Shown here piece after piece: positions 27,198 to 36,836 of a stretch of DNA of 64,000 bases (position 1 is the first letter of the stretch; every line of letters begins with the position of its first letter). Made by a program: the position numbers and the translations under genes. Origin of the DNA: Stomatobaculum longum (GTDB lineage: Bacteria > Bacillota > Clostridia > Lachnospirales > Lachnospiraceae); contig JH590862.1 in the NCBI GenBank assembly GCA_000242235.1, positions 248,001 to 312,000 of the forward strand. Reading direction: 5' to 3'. The notes beneath the pieces were generated by a model. It searched no databases. It was not told the DNA's origin and saw only the letters and a list, made by a program, of their open reading frames with translations.

Positions 27198-30100
27198 ATG
27201 GATAAGAAACAATACAGATTAGGCATCGACATCGGTTCCACGACCGTGAAGATTGCCATCTTAGACGAGAAGAACGAAGTGCTCTTCTCGGACTACCAGC
27301 GACACTTCGCGAACATTCAGGAGACCCTCGCGCGTCTTCTGGTCGAGGCGCGGGAAAAGCTCGGCGAGATTGATTTGGTGCCGATGATCACGGGATCGGG
27401 CGGTCTGACGCTCGCGACCCACTTACATGTGACCTTCGTGCAGGAGGTCGTCGCGGTCGCGACGGCTCTCAAGGCGATTGCGCCGAAGACGGATGTCGCA
27501 ATCGAGCTCGGCGGCGAGGACGCAAAGATTATCTACTTCACCGGCGGCATTGACCAGCGCATGAACGGCATCTGCGCGGGCGGCACCGGGTCGTTCATCG
27601 ATCAGATGGCTTCTCTGCTCCAGACGGACGCCTCGGGTCTCAACGACTACGCGAAGAACTACAAGGCCATTTACCCGATTGCGGCGCGCTGCGGCGTATT
27701 CGCGAAATCGGACATTCAGCCGCTCATCAACGAGGGCGCGACCCGCGAAGACCTCGCGGCTTCTATTTTCCAGGCGGTTGTGAACCAGACCATCTCCGGC
27801 CTTGCCTGCGGTAAGCCGATTCGCGGCCATGTCGCCTTTCTCGGCGGTCCGCTCCACTTCCTGCCGGAGTTAAAGAATGCGTTCATCCGCACCCTGAGGC
27901 TCACCGACGAGTACATCATCGATCCCGATAACTCCCACCTCTTTGCAGCCATCGGCTCGGCCATGAGCGCAGAGCAACAAGAGGGCGTCGAAATCACCGC
28001 GCTCATCACCCGCCTGCAGAAGGGTGTCTCGATGGATCACGAGGTGCAGCGCCTCGCACCGCTCTTCCGGAACGAGGAAGAATACCGCGAATTCGAAGCG
28101 CGCCACACCGGTCACTCGGTCAAGTCCGGCGACTTCGAGAGTTACGAAGGCAAGATTTTCCTCGGCATCGATGCAGGTTCCACAACCACCAAGATCGCCC
28201 TGATCGGCGAAGACGGGCAGCTGCTCTACAAGTTCTATTCGAGCAACGAGGGCTCGCCGCTCACCACCGCAATTCGCGCGGTCGAGGAAATTCAGAAACG
28301 CATGAATCCGAACGCGGAGATTGTCTACTCCTGCTCGACCGGCTACGGCGAGGCGCTCTTAAAAGCTGCCTTCCAGCTCGACGAGGGCGAGGTCGAGACC
28401 ATCTCGCACTACTATGCCGCTGCCTTTTTCGAGCCCGACGTGGACTGTATTCTTGACATAGGCGGTCAAGATATGAAGTGCATCCGGATTAAGGATCACA
28501 CCGTCGACTCCGTGCAGTTAAACGAGGCCTGCTCGGCGGGCTGCGGTTCCTTCATCGAGACCTTCGCAAAGTCGCTCGGCTACTCCGTGCAGGATTTTGC
28601 AAAAGAGGCGCTCTTTGCAAAGAATCCCGTGGACCTCGGTACCCGCTGTACGGTCTTCATGAACTCGAACGTGAAACAGGCGCAGAAGGAGGGCGCAACC
28701 GTCGCCGATATCTCGGCCGGTCTCGCTTACTCGGTCATCAAGAACGCGCTCTTTAAGGTCATCAAAATTGCCGATGCCTCGAGCCTCGGCAAGCACATTG
28801 TGGTGCAGGGCGGTACCTTCTACAATGACGCCGTGCTCCGCGCCTTTGAGCGCACCGCGGAGTGCGAGTGCGTGCGCCCCGACATCGCCGGCATCATGGG
28901 CGCCTTCGGCGCGGCATTAATCGCACGCGAGCGCTGGGAGCACCAGCCTACCACCATGCTGCCGCTCGACAAAATCATTGCGCTGCAGTATAAGACCGCC
29001 ATGACCCGCTGTCAGGGTTGCAACAACAAGTGCGTGCTCACCGTGAACCAGTTCGGCGGCGGTCGCCGCTTCATCTCGGGCAACCGCTGCGAGCGCGGCC
29101 TCGGTCTGGACCGGAAGAAGAAGGAAGTTCCGAATCTCTTTGATTACAAGATGCACCGCCTCTTTGACATTGAGACACTCTCCGAGGATCAGGCACCCCG
29201 CGGCACGATCGGCATTCCCCGCGTTCTGAATCTCTACGAGAACTACCCGTTCTGGGCGGTCTTCTTCCGCGAGCTCGGCTTCCGCGTGGTACTCTCACCG
29301 GTCTCGACCCGGAAAATCTACGAGCTCGGCATCGAGTCGATTCCCTCGGAGTCGGAGTGCTACCCGGCGAAGATTACGCACGGCCATGTGAGCTGGCTCA
29401 TCAAGAACGGCATAAAGACCATCTTCTATCCCTGCATTCCCTATGAGCGGGATGAGGAAAACGGCGCGGGCAATCACTACAACTGCCCGATTGTCACGAG
29501 CTATGCCGAGAACATCAAGAACAATGTCGAGGAGCTTGAGACCGAGCACGTCCGCTTCCTGAGCCCCTTCATGGCCTTTACGAACGAGAAGATTCTGACT
29601 GCGCAGCTCGAGAAAATCATGCAGCAGGAATTCGACATTCCGGCGGCCGAGACCCGCGCCGCGGCACATGCGGGCTGGGGCGAGCTCATTCAGGCAAAGA
29701 AAGATGTCGAGGCCGAGGGTGAGCGCGCCGTGCAGTGGTGCAAGGACAATAAAAAGCACGGCATTGTCCTCGCTGGCCGTCCCTATCACATTGACCCCGA
29801 AATTCACCACGGCATCCCGGATATGATTGCGGGCTTCGGACTCGCGGTTTTGACCGAGGACAGTGTCTCCCACCTCGGCAAGGTCGAGCGCCCGGTTGTG
29901 GTCTCCGACCAGTGGATGTACCACTCCCGCCTCTATGCGGCGGCGAGCTTTGTGAAGAACACGGACGAGCTGGATCTCGTGCAGTTGAACTCCTTCGGCT
30001 GCGGCCTTGACGCGGTCACGACCGACCAGGTCTCCGATATCCTGACCGGCTCCGACAAGATTTATACGGTACTGAAGATTGACGAGGTCAATAACCTCGG

Positions 30101-31550
30101 CGCGGCGCGCATCCGCATCCGCTCCCTGATTGCGGCGCTCCGCGTCCGCGACCGGAAGCACTACCAGAGAACCGTGAAGTCCGCGGCATATGACCGCGTC
30201 CTCTTCACGAAGCAGATGAAGAAGGACAACTACACGATACTCTGCCCGCAGATGTCGCCGATTCACTTCGACTTGCTCGCACCGGCGATTTCGGCCTTCG
30301 GCTACAATGTGGTGCTCCTCGACAACGACGACCGCCGCGCGGTCGATATGGGCCTAAAGTACGTGAATAACGACGCCTGCTTCCCCTCGCTCTGCACGAT
30401 AGGTCAGGTCATGGATGCGCTGCTCTCCGGCAAGTACGACTTAAACCGCACCGCGATTTTCATGAGCCAGACCGGCGGCGGCTGCCGCGCTTCGAACTAC
30501 ATCGGCTTTATCCGCCGCGCCCTCGAGAAAGCGGGCATGGGCCACATTCCGGTCATCTCGGTCAATGTGGGCAACATGGAGCAGAACCCGGGCTTTAAGG
30601 TCACAATTCCGATGGCCATCAAGGCGATTCAGGCGACCGTCTACGGCGATGTCATGATGCGCTGCCTCTATGCGACCCGCCCCTACGAAAAGGTGCCGGG
30701 CAGTGCGGAGCAGCTCCACAAAAAGTGGCGCGCCATCTGCACCAAGGCGGTCTCCAAGCGGAATCCCGCAATGAACGAGTACCGCCGCATTGTCCGCGCG
30801 ATTGTCAAGGACTTTGACGAACTGCCGCGCCGCCCGGTCAAGAAGCCGCGCGTCGGCGTGGTCGGCGAGATTCTGGTCAAGTTCTCGCCGCTCGCAAACA
30901 ATCACATTGTGGACCTTCTGGAGCGCGAGGGCGCCGAAGCGGTTATGCCGGATCTCCTCGACTTCATGTACTACTCTTTCTATAATCTGAACTTCAAGGC
31001 CGAGAACCTCGGCTTCTCGAAGAAAGGCGCTTTCCTCTGCAACGTGGGCATTAAGCTCATGGACTGGTTCCGCGCGGATGCAAAGGTAGCCCTCCGGAAG
31101 AGCAAGCACTTCACCGAGCCCGGTGACATTCGCCACATGGCAGAGATGAGCTCCAAGTTTGTCTCGCTCGGCAACATGACGGGTGAGGGCTGGTTCCTGA
31201 CCGGCGAGATGTTGGAGCTCATCGAGAGCGGCGTGAAGAATATCGTCTGCACCCAGCCCTTCGGCTGCCTCCCGAACCATGTGGTCGGCAAGGGCGTAAT
31301 CAAGCAGCTCCGTGCCTCCTATCCGGATGCGAACATCATTGCGGTCGACTACGACCCGGGCGCGTCCGAAGTGAACCAGTTAAACCGCATCAAGCTCATG
31401 CTCGCCATGGCGCAGAAAAACCTGCAGGGCGGCTCCTGTGCGACGGGCGCCGAAAGCCACGAAGAGCACACTTCCTCCTGCGGCTGCGGTTGCGGCGGTC
31501 ACAGCGACAATCACAGCGGCGGCTCCTGCGGCTGCTCACACTGCGGTTAA
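27198..31550 (+). CDS. Giant 2-hydroxyacyl-CoA dehydratase activase-type fusion protein
   Basis: 1450 residues. Two BadF/BcrAD-type ASKHA ATPase domains lie at about 5-270 ([34 protein letters not shown]) and 320-580 ([33 protein letters not shown]). Each keeps the cysteines that hold the bridging 4Fe-4S cluster in HgdC. A Cys-containing linker (RCQGCNNKC near 605), a DUF2229-type region (about 650-900) and an HgdB-like C-terminal region (about 1030-1400) follow. The protein ends in an unusual Cys/His/Gly tail ([20 protein letters not shown]). It belongs to a widespread anaerobe family; the electron acceptor is unknown. It is encoded close to, but opposite to, the classic hgdCAB genes. Confidence 0.85.
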   Translation: MDKKQYRLGIDIGSTTVKIAILDEKNEVLFSDYQRHFANIQETLARLLVEAREKLGEIDLVPMITGSGGLTLATHLHVTFVQEVVAVATALKAIAPKTDVAIELGGEDAKIIYFTGGIDQRMNGICAGGTGSFIDQMASLLQTDASGLNDYAKNYKAIYPIAARCGVFAKSDIQPLINEGATREDLAASIFQAVVNQTISGLACGKPIRGHVAFLGGPLHFLPELKNAFIRTLRLTDEYIIDPDNSHLFAAIGSAMSAEQQEGVEITALITRLQKGVSMDHEVQRLAPLFRNEEEYREFEARHTGHSVKSGDFESYEGKIFLGIDAGSTTTKIALIGEDGQLLYKFYSSNEGSPLTTAIRAVEEIQKRMNPNAEIVYSCSTGYGEALLKAAFQLDEGEVETISHYYAAAFFEPDVDCILDIGGQDMKCIRIKDHTVDSVQLNEACSAGCGSFIETFAKSLGYSVQDFAKEALFAKNPVDLGTRCTVFMNSNVKQAQKEGATVADISAGLAYSVIKNALFKVIKIADASSLGKHIVVQGGTFYNDAVLRAFERTAECECVRPDIAGIMGAFGAALIARERWEHQPTTMLPLDKIIALQYKTAMTRCQGCNNKCVLTVNQFGGGRRFISGNRCERGLGLDRKKKEVPNLFDYKMHRLFDIETLSEDQAPRGTIGIPRVLNLYENYPFWAVFFRELGFRVVLSPVSTRKIYELGIESIPSESECYPAKITHGHVSWLIKNGIKTIFYPCIPYERDEENGAGNHYNCPIVTSYAENIKNNVEELETEHVRFLSPFMAFTNEKILTAQLEKIMQQEFDIPAAETRAAAHAGWGELIQAKKDVEAEGERAVQWCKDNKKHGIVLAGRPYHIDPEIHHGIPDMIAGFGLAVLTEDSVSHLGKVERPVVVSDQWMYHSRLYAAASFVKNTDELDLVQLNSFGCGLDAVTTDQVSDILTGSDKIYTVLKIDEVNNLGAARIRIRSLIAALRVRDRKHYQRTVKSAAYDRVLFTKQMKKDNYTILCPQMSPIHFDLLAPAISAFGYNVVLLDNDDRRAVDMGLKYVNNDACFPSLCTIGQVMDALLSGKYDLNRTAIFMSQTGGGCRASNYIGFIRRALEKAGMGHIPVISVNVGNMEQNPGFKVTIPMAIKAIQATVYGDVMMRCLYATRPYEKVPGSAEQLHKKWRAICTKAVSKRNPAMNEYRRIVRAIVKDFDELPRRPVKKPRVGVVGEILVKFSPLANNHIVDLLEREGAEAVMPDLLDFMYYSFYNLNFKAENLGFSKKGAFLCNVGIKLMDWFRADAKVALRKSKHFTEPGDIRHMAEMSSKFVSLGNMTGEGWFLTGEMLELIESGVKNIVCTQPFGCLPNHVVGKGVIKQLRASYPDANIIAVDYDPGASEVNQLNRIKLMLAMAQKNLQGGSCATGAESHEEHTSSCGCGCGGHSDNHSGGSCGCSHCG

Positions 31551-31581
31551 TGTTCCCGCAGTGCACTTGCTACCATAACGC

Positions 31582-31621
31582 AAAAAACACCTCCGAAGCT
31601 CCCGCTTCGGAGGTGTTTTTT
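31582..31621. terminator. Bidirectional terminator
   Basis: A perfect 17-bp stem (AAAAAACACCTCCGAAG and complement) around CTCCCG, between the convergent activase and lipoprotein genes. Confidence 0.95.
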
Positions 31622-31642
31622 AATGCCGTGATACCTTTCCGC

Positions 31643-32611
31643 TCACTGAATGCCGCTGATTGTGACATTGCCCATTTCACTGCGGAGCAACAGGCGCTTG
31701 CCGCTGTTGCCGCGCTGCAGGAACTTGCTGTCCACGACCGCGCCCTGCGAGCGCACTGTCCCCTGCCCTGTCCGCGCAAAGAGAGTAAAATCTGCGAGCG
31801 GCTCTGCGAGCGTGACCGTCAGATTCGAGAGTTCGGCATCTGCCTTAAAGTCACTCGTGCTGAGCGCATCCGCGCGAAGTTCTCCCGCTGTCAGACTGAG
31901 AAGCGCGCGCTGCACATTCACCGTCTGCAGCGTCACATCGCCGAGCTCTGCGGAAATCATCAGGCTGTCCGCATTGACACCTGTGATTGTCAGATCTCCG
32001 GCGCCGAGCGTAAAGCTGAGTGTCCCCAGATTGGTGCCGCGCGGCACCGCAATGCGGAGCAGCTTGCCCGCCGTGCCGCTCTCCTTTACATAGAGCGTAT
32101 CATTCTCGCGGTCTTCGGTCTGCAGCGCCGGTTCACCGTCGTAGTCAAAGTGAAAGTTGCCGTCAATGCTCTCCGCGAGTTCAACCGAGAGACTGTCGCC
32201 CTCGACCGTCAGATTCCGGAAACGGCGCGCCAAGGTCTGCGGCGTCTCGGCCGCCGTGCTCTCTGCAGCCGTCGTCTCGGCTACCGCTCCCTCAGCGCTG
32301 CTCTCTGCGGCTGCGAGCGTCTCGCCGTCGGCCGCGGTCTCGGCTGCGCTCTCTCCGCCCGCAGACTCTCCCGCCGCCAGCTGCTCTTCGCCGCTCTCTG
32401 CCTCTCCGGACGCTTCCGCCGTGCTCTCCTCTCCGCTCTCCGTCGCATTGCTCTCGCTTGCGCGACTCTCCGCCGTGCTGCTCTCCGCTGCCGTCGTGCT
32501 CTCTGCCCTGCTCTCCGGGCGCGAGAAGCGCTCCGCAAACGAGGAGCAGCCGGCCAAAAGCAGAAGGCTTCCGCCGAGCGCCGCGAGCAGCGCGCACATC
32601 CTTTTTTTCAT
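31643..32611 (-). CDS. Lipoprotein with low-complexity linker and DUF4097-like beta domain
   Basis: 322 residues from the ATG at 32611 (GGGAGG site upstream; the longer frame start lies in the promoter). A lipobox LLAGC ends the signal peptide. Residues about 25-135 are an Ala/Glu/Ser-rich disordered linker ([20 protein letters not shown]). From about 140 a repetitive beta structure follows (LTVEGDSLSVELAESIDGNF, GDLTITGVNADSLMISAELG), which resembles DUF4097 putative adhesin domains. It is probably an envelope-stress or surface protein; no partner genes are adjacent. Confidence 0.7.
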   Translation of the reverse strand: MKKRMCALLAALGGSLLLLAGCSSFAERFSRPESRAESTTAAESSTAESRASESNATESGEESTAEASGEAESGEEQLAAGESAGGESAAETAADGETLAAAESSAEGAVAETTAAESTAAETPQTLARRFRNLTVEGDSLSVELAESIDGNFHFDYDGEPALQTEDRENDTLYVKESGTAGKLLRIAVPRGTNLGTLSFTLGAGDLTITGVNADSLMISAELGDVTLQTVNVQRALLSLTAGELRADALSTSDFKADAELSNLTVTLAEPLADFTLFARTGQGTVRSQGAVVDSKFLQRGNSGKRLLLRSEMGNVTISGIQ

Positions 32612-32661
32612 CTGAAATCCTCCCAAAACGGTACCTAAATTGTAATCGCATTCAATTATCC

Positions 32662-32719
32662 AGTATGCCGAAAAAGAGGGCATATGTCAATTGACAGGAA
32701 GAGGTACCTATCCTATACT
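32662..32719. promoter_or_regulatory. Back-to-back divergent promoters sharing one palindrome
   Basis: TGTCAATTGACA (32685-32696) is a perfect 12-bp palindrome holding a TTGACA -35 box on each strand. Plus: 17-nt spacer then TATACT (32714-32719). Minus: 17-nt spacer then CATACT (32662-32667) for the lipoprotein. The two polymerases would exclude each other. Confidence 0.75.
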
Positions 32720-32725
32720 CCGTAT

Positions 32726-33001
32726 ATGAAAAGAAAATATCTCTCACCAAAAATTCGCAGTGCACATTTTGAGACAGAAAGCGAATCGAGTTTCATCGAC
32801 CTTGTTCGCGATCTGTTCCCGACTCTCAGTCTGCTGGCTCTTAGCAAATTGTCCAAAAACAGCGTATCGGGCGACATCGTAACGCTCGCCTATGCAGTGT
32901 ATACCCTGCGTTTATTATGGCAGAACCGTCACGCCGAACATCCGACGAGCGAAGTTACCTTACAGATAGGTCGTGACATCCGCAAAGTGTTCCGCTTCTG
33001 A
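32726..33001 (+). CDS. Small orphan protein, unknown
   Basis: 91 residues from the ATG at 32726. A near-consensus promoter ends at 32719 and a terminator follows at 33030, so this is a complete short transcription unit. The ATG lies within about 7 nt of the -10 box, so the mRNA would be leaderless or nearly so; an upstream ATG at 32684 lies inside the promoter and is unlikely. The sequence is mildly amphipathic (SSFIDLVRDLFPTLSLLALS) with no recognised domain. It could be a degraded gene. Confidence 0.45.
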   Translation: MKRKYLSPKIRSAHFETESESSFIDLVRDLFPTLSLLALSKLSKNSVSGDIVTLAYAVYTLRLLWQNRHAEHPTSEVTLQIGRDIRKVFRF

Positions 33002-33029
33002 TATTCCGCTTGCCGAAGCTTAATCGAAT

Positions 33030-33062
33030 AAAAAGACACAGCCGAGATGGTTGTGTCTTTTT
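33030..33062 (+). terminator. Terminator of the small orphan unit
   Basis: AAAAAGACACAGCC pairs with GGTTGTGTCTTTTT across a short loop. Confidence 0.85.
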
Positions 33063-33292
33063 GTGATGCCTTCTCCGGCAATTCCGCTGTCGCAAGCGCT
33101 CTATCTGTTCCCGATAAGTCAGGAACGGCTTGCTCCTTCTCTCGTCCTGCATGAGGCAGATTGTCTCCATATATCGGTTCGGTATATAAAAATGCCCCCC
33201 CGGGTCACTTCTTCGAGAGGTGTAGGGAGATCCTAACGGCGTTACGATAATCCGTTTATCGGCATATTTCAACGGCAATCACATTTTTCATG
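33063..33292. other. Non-coding gap
   Basis: About 230 bp between two terminators. Short open frames exist but none has a ribosome binding site or recognisable product. A C8 run occurs near 33197. Nothing else is supported. Confidence 0.5.
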
Positions 33293-33329
33293 CAAAAAAC
33301 ACCCGCGGCATCTCTGCCGACGGGTGTTT
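33293..33329 (-). terminator. Terminator of the glutamate-fermentation cluster
   Basis: Minus strand AAACACCCG with an inner GGCA/TGCC stem, then T6; 15 nt after the hgdB stop. Confidence 0.9.
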
Positions 33330-33343
33330 CTGTTGTCGTATTC

Positions 33344-34486
33344 TTAGAGGGAAAGCACATCCGCAAACGCCTGGATTGCGGTCTGCGCCTGACCGAAGTC
33401 TCTCATCTGCTGGTCGATGCCCAGCTTGATGTGCGGGATACCCGCATCGTCCAGAGCCTTCTTGAGGTACGGATACTCCATCTCCTCCGGATCGCAGAAC
33501 TGCTGCATGAAGAGCACCAGTCCCTGTGCGCCGCTCTTCTTCACGAGCTCTGCAACGAACTCGCCACGGCGGTTCTTTGCGGACTGCGGATCGTAGAGCA
33601 GAATATCGTGGTCGCGGTTTGCGAACTGCACGGCGAGATCTCTGATCGGGTCGTCGGTCTCCGGCGCATCGGTCTTGAAGAAACGGCTCTCGTGCGCGAC
33701 ATCGTCCGCTGCGATTGCAATGTGGTTGTCGTCGAAAATCTGCAGGAGCTTCGGGTTGTCGCAAATGATACCGCTCGTCACAACCTTGCTGCCCGTCCAC
33801 TTCGCAGCCGGCAGCTTCTCAAGCTCTGCATTGAGTTCTTCGAGAAGCGGCGTATACTCGCTCTTTGCCATGAACCACGCGGACTTCAGCACCTGCATTC
33901 TCTTGACTGCCGTGATCACATCGCAGTGCTCGCTTGCGAGCTCCACAAAACGGCGCGCCGCACGGCGGTAACGGTTGTAGAGCTTGATGCTCGCCTGCAG
34001 TGCCTCCGGCGTAATTGCCTTCGAAGCAATCTTCTCAAGCTGGCGCTTGACCTCGTGGTACTGATCCATTGTGAACTGCAGACCCCACTCCGCAAAACGG
34101 TTCTGCGGATGTGCGAGGAAGATGGTCGGCATCTTGCCGCCCATTGCCACGCGGATGTTCTGGGACATCGGGCGCAGCGTATCGCAGATGGTCGGCGTAA
34201 TCACGCCATCCAGCTCATCGAGGGTGCCGTTTAACAGCATCTCGAGACCCAACTGCGCAATCGTACAGTAGAATGTCGCACAGTACTCCTTTGCCATGCT
34301 GATGGTCTGGTCGTTTGCACCCCAGACACCCATCGGCACCATGCCTGCCGCATCGACAAGCTCTTCCGGCGCATAGTACGGAAGCACACCGATGACCTTC
34401 TTGCCCTCTGCCTTATACTTCTTCAGCTGCGCCTTCGGATGTGCGGAGACCGCTGCAAACTTGTCTAACAATGCCTCGATGCTCAT
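33344..34486 (-). CDS. hgdB: 2-Hydroxyglutaryl-CoA dehydratase, beta subunit
   Basis: 380-residue 4Fe-4S subunit of the radical dehydratase that converts (R)-2-hydroxyglutaryl-CoA to glutaconyl-CoA. Family features are VIGVLPYYAPEELVDAAGMV at the N-terminus, the Cys motifs in KEYCATFYCTIAQ and TPTICDTLRPMSQN, and FMQQFCDPEEMEYPYLKKAL near the C-terminus. It is the last gene of the cluster, 3 nt after hgdA, and is followed by a strong terminator. Confidence 0.92.
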   Translation of the reverse strand: MSIEALLDKFAAVSAHPKAQLKKYKAEGKKVIGVLPYYAPEELVDAAGMVPMGVWGANDQTISMAKEYCATFYCTIAQLGLEMLLNGTLDELDGVITPTICDTLRPMSQNIRVAMGGKMPTIFLAHPQNRFAEWGLQFTMDQYHEVKRQLEKIASKAITPEALQASIKLYNRYRRAARRFVELASEHCDVITAVKRMQVLKSAWFMAKSEYTPLLEELNAELEKLPAAKWTGSKVVTSGIICDNPKLLQIFDDNHIAIAADDVAHESRFFKTDAPETDDPIRDLAVQFANRDHDILLYDPQSAKNRRGEFVAELVKKSGAQGLVLFMQQFCDPEEMEYPYLKKALDDAGIPHIKLGIDQQMRDFGQAQTAIQAFADVLSL

Positions 34487-34489
34487 GCC

Positions 34490-35977
34490 TTACGCCTCCT
34501 TCGTCTCGTTGTTCTTCTCGTTTGCTTCCATTGCTTCCATGAGACCCTGGACTCTGGTCTCGTACTGCGCCGCGTTGAAGTTACGCGGGTCAGCCTGGTC
34601 GCCGTCAAAGCCTGCGGTCGGAACACCGAGGTCCTTCGTAAAGCGTCTCTGCATCTCTGCCATATAGCCGGACCACGGCTTGCAGGAGCGGTTGTAGTGC
34701 ACCAGCACGCCATCAACCTTGTTGTCGCGGCAGATGCCCTCTCTCCACGCCACGCCCTGCTCGATGCAGACTGAGTTCGGCGCCTTGTAGTACGCTCTTG
34801 CCATGCCGTCCATGTCCTTGTAGACAAAGCCGAATGCCGGCGCATACACGACTGCCGTGACGTTGATGCCGTTCTCCTTCAGCGGCTTGAAGAGCTGCGG
34901 GAGCTTCGGCCAGCACGGAATACCCTCGAACATGATGCGCTTCTTCTCCGGGAACGGAAGCGTCGTCGTGCCTTCCTTCACATTCTCCTCGAGGTCGCGC
35001 GCGAGCTGCTCGAATGCTTCTGCGGTCTCGACCTTGCCGCGTGCGGTAACGATATCCGCCATGTGGTTGAAGAGGTCAAAACCGGACATCGGCGCCGGCT
35101 TGTACTGGAGATAATCACAGACCCTGAGCCATGCCGTTGCCGAACGGTTCGCGTTCGCACATGCCTGCTCGAACTTCTTCTCATCGAACTTCTTGCCGGA
35201 AATCTGCTCGAGCTGCTTGATTGCCGCATCGAACTGTGCGCGCACATACCTGACCTTGGAATCATCGACCTCGACATCGTTGTTGTACGGGATGTCGATC
35301 ATGATGAGCGGGATGTTGTGAATGCGGGCAATGTTCTCGTACCACTTCGTCATGCAGTTGCAAATGTTGTTGCAGCAGAGGACAAAGTCGGGCATCGGCA
35401 TCAGGTTCTGACGGATCGGCTTCAGAGCCTTTAAGCGCATTTCCTTCTCCGGACCGTCCGGAAGTGCCTCGATCTCGTTGATGTTCACGAGCTCCTCGTA
35501 CGGAACCTGGGTCTTCGGATCCTTCTTCGGCTTGCCGGTCTCGGGATCGATAACCACATTGCCGTTCTCGTCCTTTAACGGCTTGCCGCTCGCCGGGTTG
35601 ATGATGAACTCACCCGTCGCCGGATCAAACTTTCTGCCGACGCGGAAGCCCTCTGCGTACGCAAGGCTGATACGGGTATAACCGCAGATATCGTTATCAT
35701 AGCCCATATCCTCCGCCGCCTGACAGAGCATTTCGCCGTCGCGGTTTGCCGCGATACCTGCTGCCTGGTTCTCCGGATAGACAACCTTCAGATCGAATGC
35801 CTCTGCGAGCTCGCAGGGGAACTTGGAAGAAGACCAGCCGACCGGCTCGCCGCGCTTCTTTGCCTCTCTCGCCTGCTCGTAAACATCGTCCACGACTTTA
35901 CGGAGTGCAAGGACGCCGGGGCTCACTTTCTTCTTTGCCGGCTTCTTCGCTTCCGTGTTCTTTACTTCTTCTGCCAT
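34490..35977 (-). CDS. hgdA: 2-Hydroxyglutaryl-CoA dehydratase, alpha subunit
   Basis: 495-residue partner of HgdB. Conserved pieces are RGEPVGWSSSKFPCELAEAF, the Cys-rich LCCNNICNCMTKWYENIARI and GVLVHYNRSCKPWSGYMAEM. Residues about 115-160 form a polar, Gly/Pro-rich hairpin insertion with two similar units (FDPATGEFIINPASGKPLKD and VIDPETGKPKKDPKT). The charged N-terminal KKPAKKK tail is likely disordered. It follows hgdC by 27 nt. Confidence 0.93.
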   Translation of the reverse strand: MAEEVKNTEAKKPAKKKVSPGVLALRKVVDDVYEQAREAKKRGEPVGWSSSKFPCELAEAFDLKVVYPENQAAGIAANRDGEMLCQAAEDMGYDNDICGYTRISLAYAEGFRVGRKFDPATGEFIINPASGKPLKDENGNVVIDPETGKPKKDPKTQVPYEELVNINEIEALPDGPEKEMRLKALKPIRQNLMPMPDFVLCCNNICNCMTKWYENIARIHNIPLIMIDIPYNNDVEVDDSKVRYVRAQFDAAIKQLEQISGKKFDEKKFEQACANANRSATAWLRVCDYLQYKPAPMSGFDLFNHMADIVTARGKVETAEAFEQLARDLEENVKEGTTTLPFPEKKRIMFEGIPCWPKLPQLFKPLKENGINVTAVVYAPAFGFVYKDMDGMARAYYKAPNSVCIEQGVAWREGICRDNKVDGVLVHYNRSCKPWSGYMAEMQRRFTKDLGVPTAGFDGDQADPRNFNAAQYETRVQGLMEAMEANEKNNETKEA

Positions 35978-36004
35978 TTCAATCGCCTCTTTTCTAAATA
36001 TGGC

Positions 36005-36799
36005 TTATGCCTTGGCGTGCTTTAACGCGCCCTGATATGCAAACAGTGCCGCGCCGAGCGCACCGTTGTACTGTGTGAGCGGGGAAGTCTTGATCTCACA
36101 GCTCAACTGCTCCTCCAAAGCCTTCACCACGCCGTGGTTCTGTGCGACACCGCCCGTCATGACAACATCCGGCACAAGACCCACTCGGTGCACAAGTCCT
36201 GCGACTCTACCCGCAATTGCCCTATGAATGCCCGCGATAATGTCCCGCTTGTCGGTGCCCTGCGCGAGCTGGCTGATGACCTCGCTCTCCGCAAAGACCG
36301 TGCAGGTGGAACTGATGCCGATGCGCTTCGTGGACTCCGCCGAGAGCTTCTCGAGATCCTCGATGTTGACCTCCAGAACCCGCGCCATGACATCCAGAAA
36401 ACGTCCCGTTCCGGCCGCGCACTTGTCATTCATCTGGAAGTTGACCATCGCGCCGTTCTCGATCTTCAAGACCTTCACGTCCTGGCCGCCGATGTCAATG
36501 ACGGTGTGCACCTTCGGAAACAGGAAAAACGCACCCTTTGCGTGACAGGAGAGCTCACTCATCTGCTTGTCCGCAATGCCCTCGAGAGAGTTGCGGCCGT
36601 AGCCAGTTGCGAGCGTGTAATCCATGTCCTCACGCGTCTTGCCCGCATTCTTCAGAACCTCCTCGATGGCGCGCTGAGGACCGGATGTACCGGTCCCCAC
36701 GCTCACCAAGGATTTCGATACGATTTCCTTGCCGTCCTTCAGCATGATGCACTTGGAGGCAGTGGAACCGACGTCAATACCCAACGTGTAAATTGCCAT
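36005..36799 (-). CDS. hgdC: 2-Hydroxyglutaryl-CoA dehydratase activator
   Basis: 264-residue ATP-dependent archerase. It is a homodimer that shoots one electron from a bridging 4Fe-4S cluster into HgdAB at the cost of ATP. ASKHA motifs: [17 protein letters not shown] (phosphate 1), [15 protein letters not shown] (phosphate 2) and [12 protein letters not shown] (adenosine). The cluster Cys residues are in [11 protein letters not shown] and [12 protein letters not shown]. Length is normal. It sits between gcdA and hgdA. Confidence 0.95.
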   Translation of the reverse strand: MAIYTLGIDVGSTASKCIMLKDGKEIVSKSLVSVGTGTSGPQRAIEEVLKNAGKTREDMDYTLATGYGRNSLEGIADKQMSELSCHAKGAFFLFPKVHTVIDIGGQDVKVLKIENGAMVNFQMNDKCAAGTGRFLDVMARVLEVNIEDLEKLSAESTKRIGISSTCTVFAESEVISQLAQGTDKRDIIAGIHRAIAGRVAGLVHRVGLVPDVVMTGGVAQNHGVVKALEEQLSCEIKTSPLTQYNGALGAALFAYQGALKHAKA

Positions 36800-36836
36800 A
36801 AAATCCTAACCTTCTAAACTTCTTTGCGAATGAGAG

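Noticed and set aside
29295-30266. A 323-residue minus-strand frame inside the fused activase
   Set aside because: It is antisense to a clearly recognisable protein and has shadow-like composition.
32955-33278. A 107-residue minus-strand protein after the small orphan gene
   Set aside because: It runs antisense through the orphan gene end and its terminator, with no ribosome binding site.
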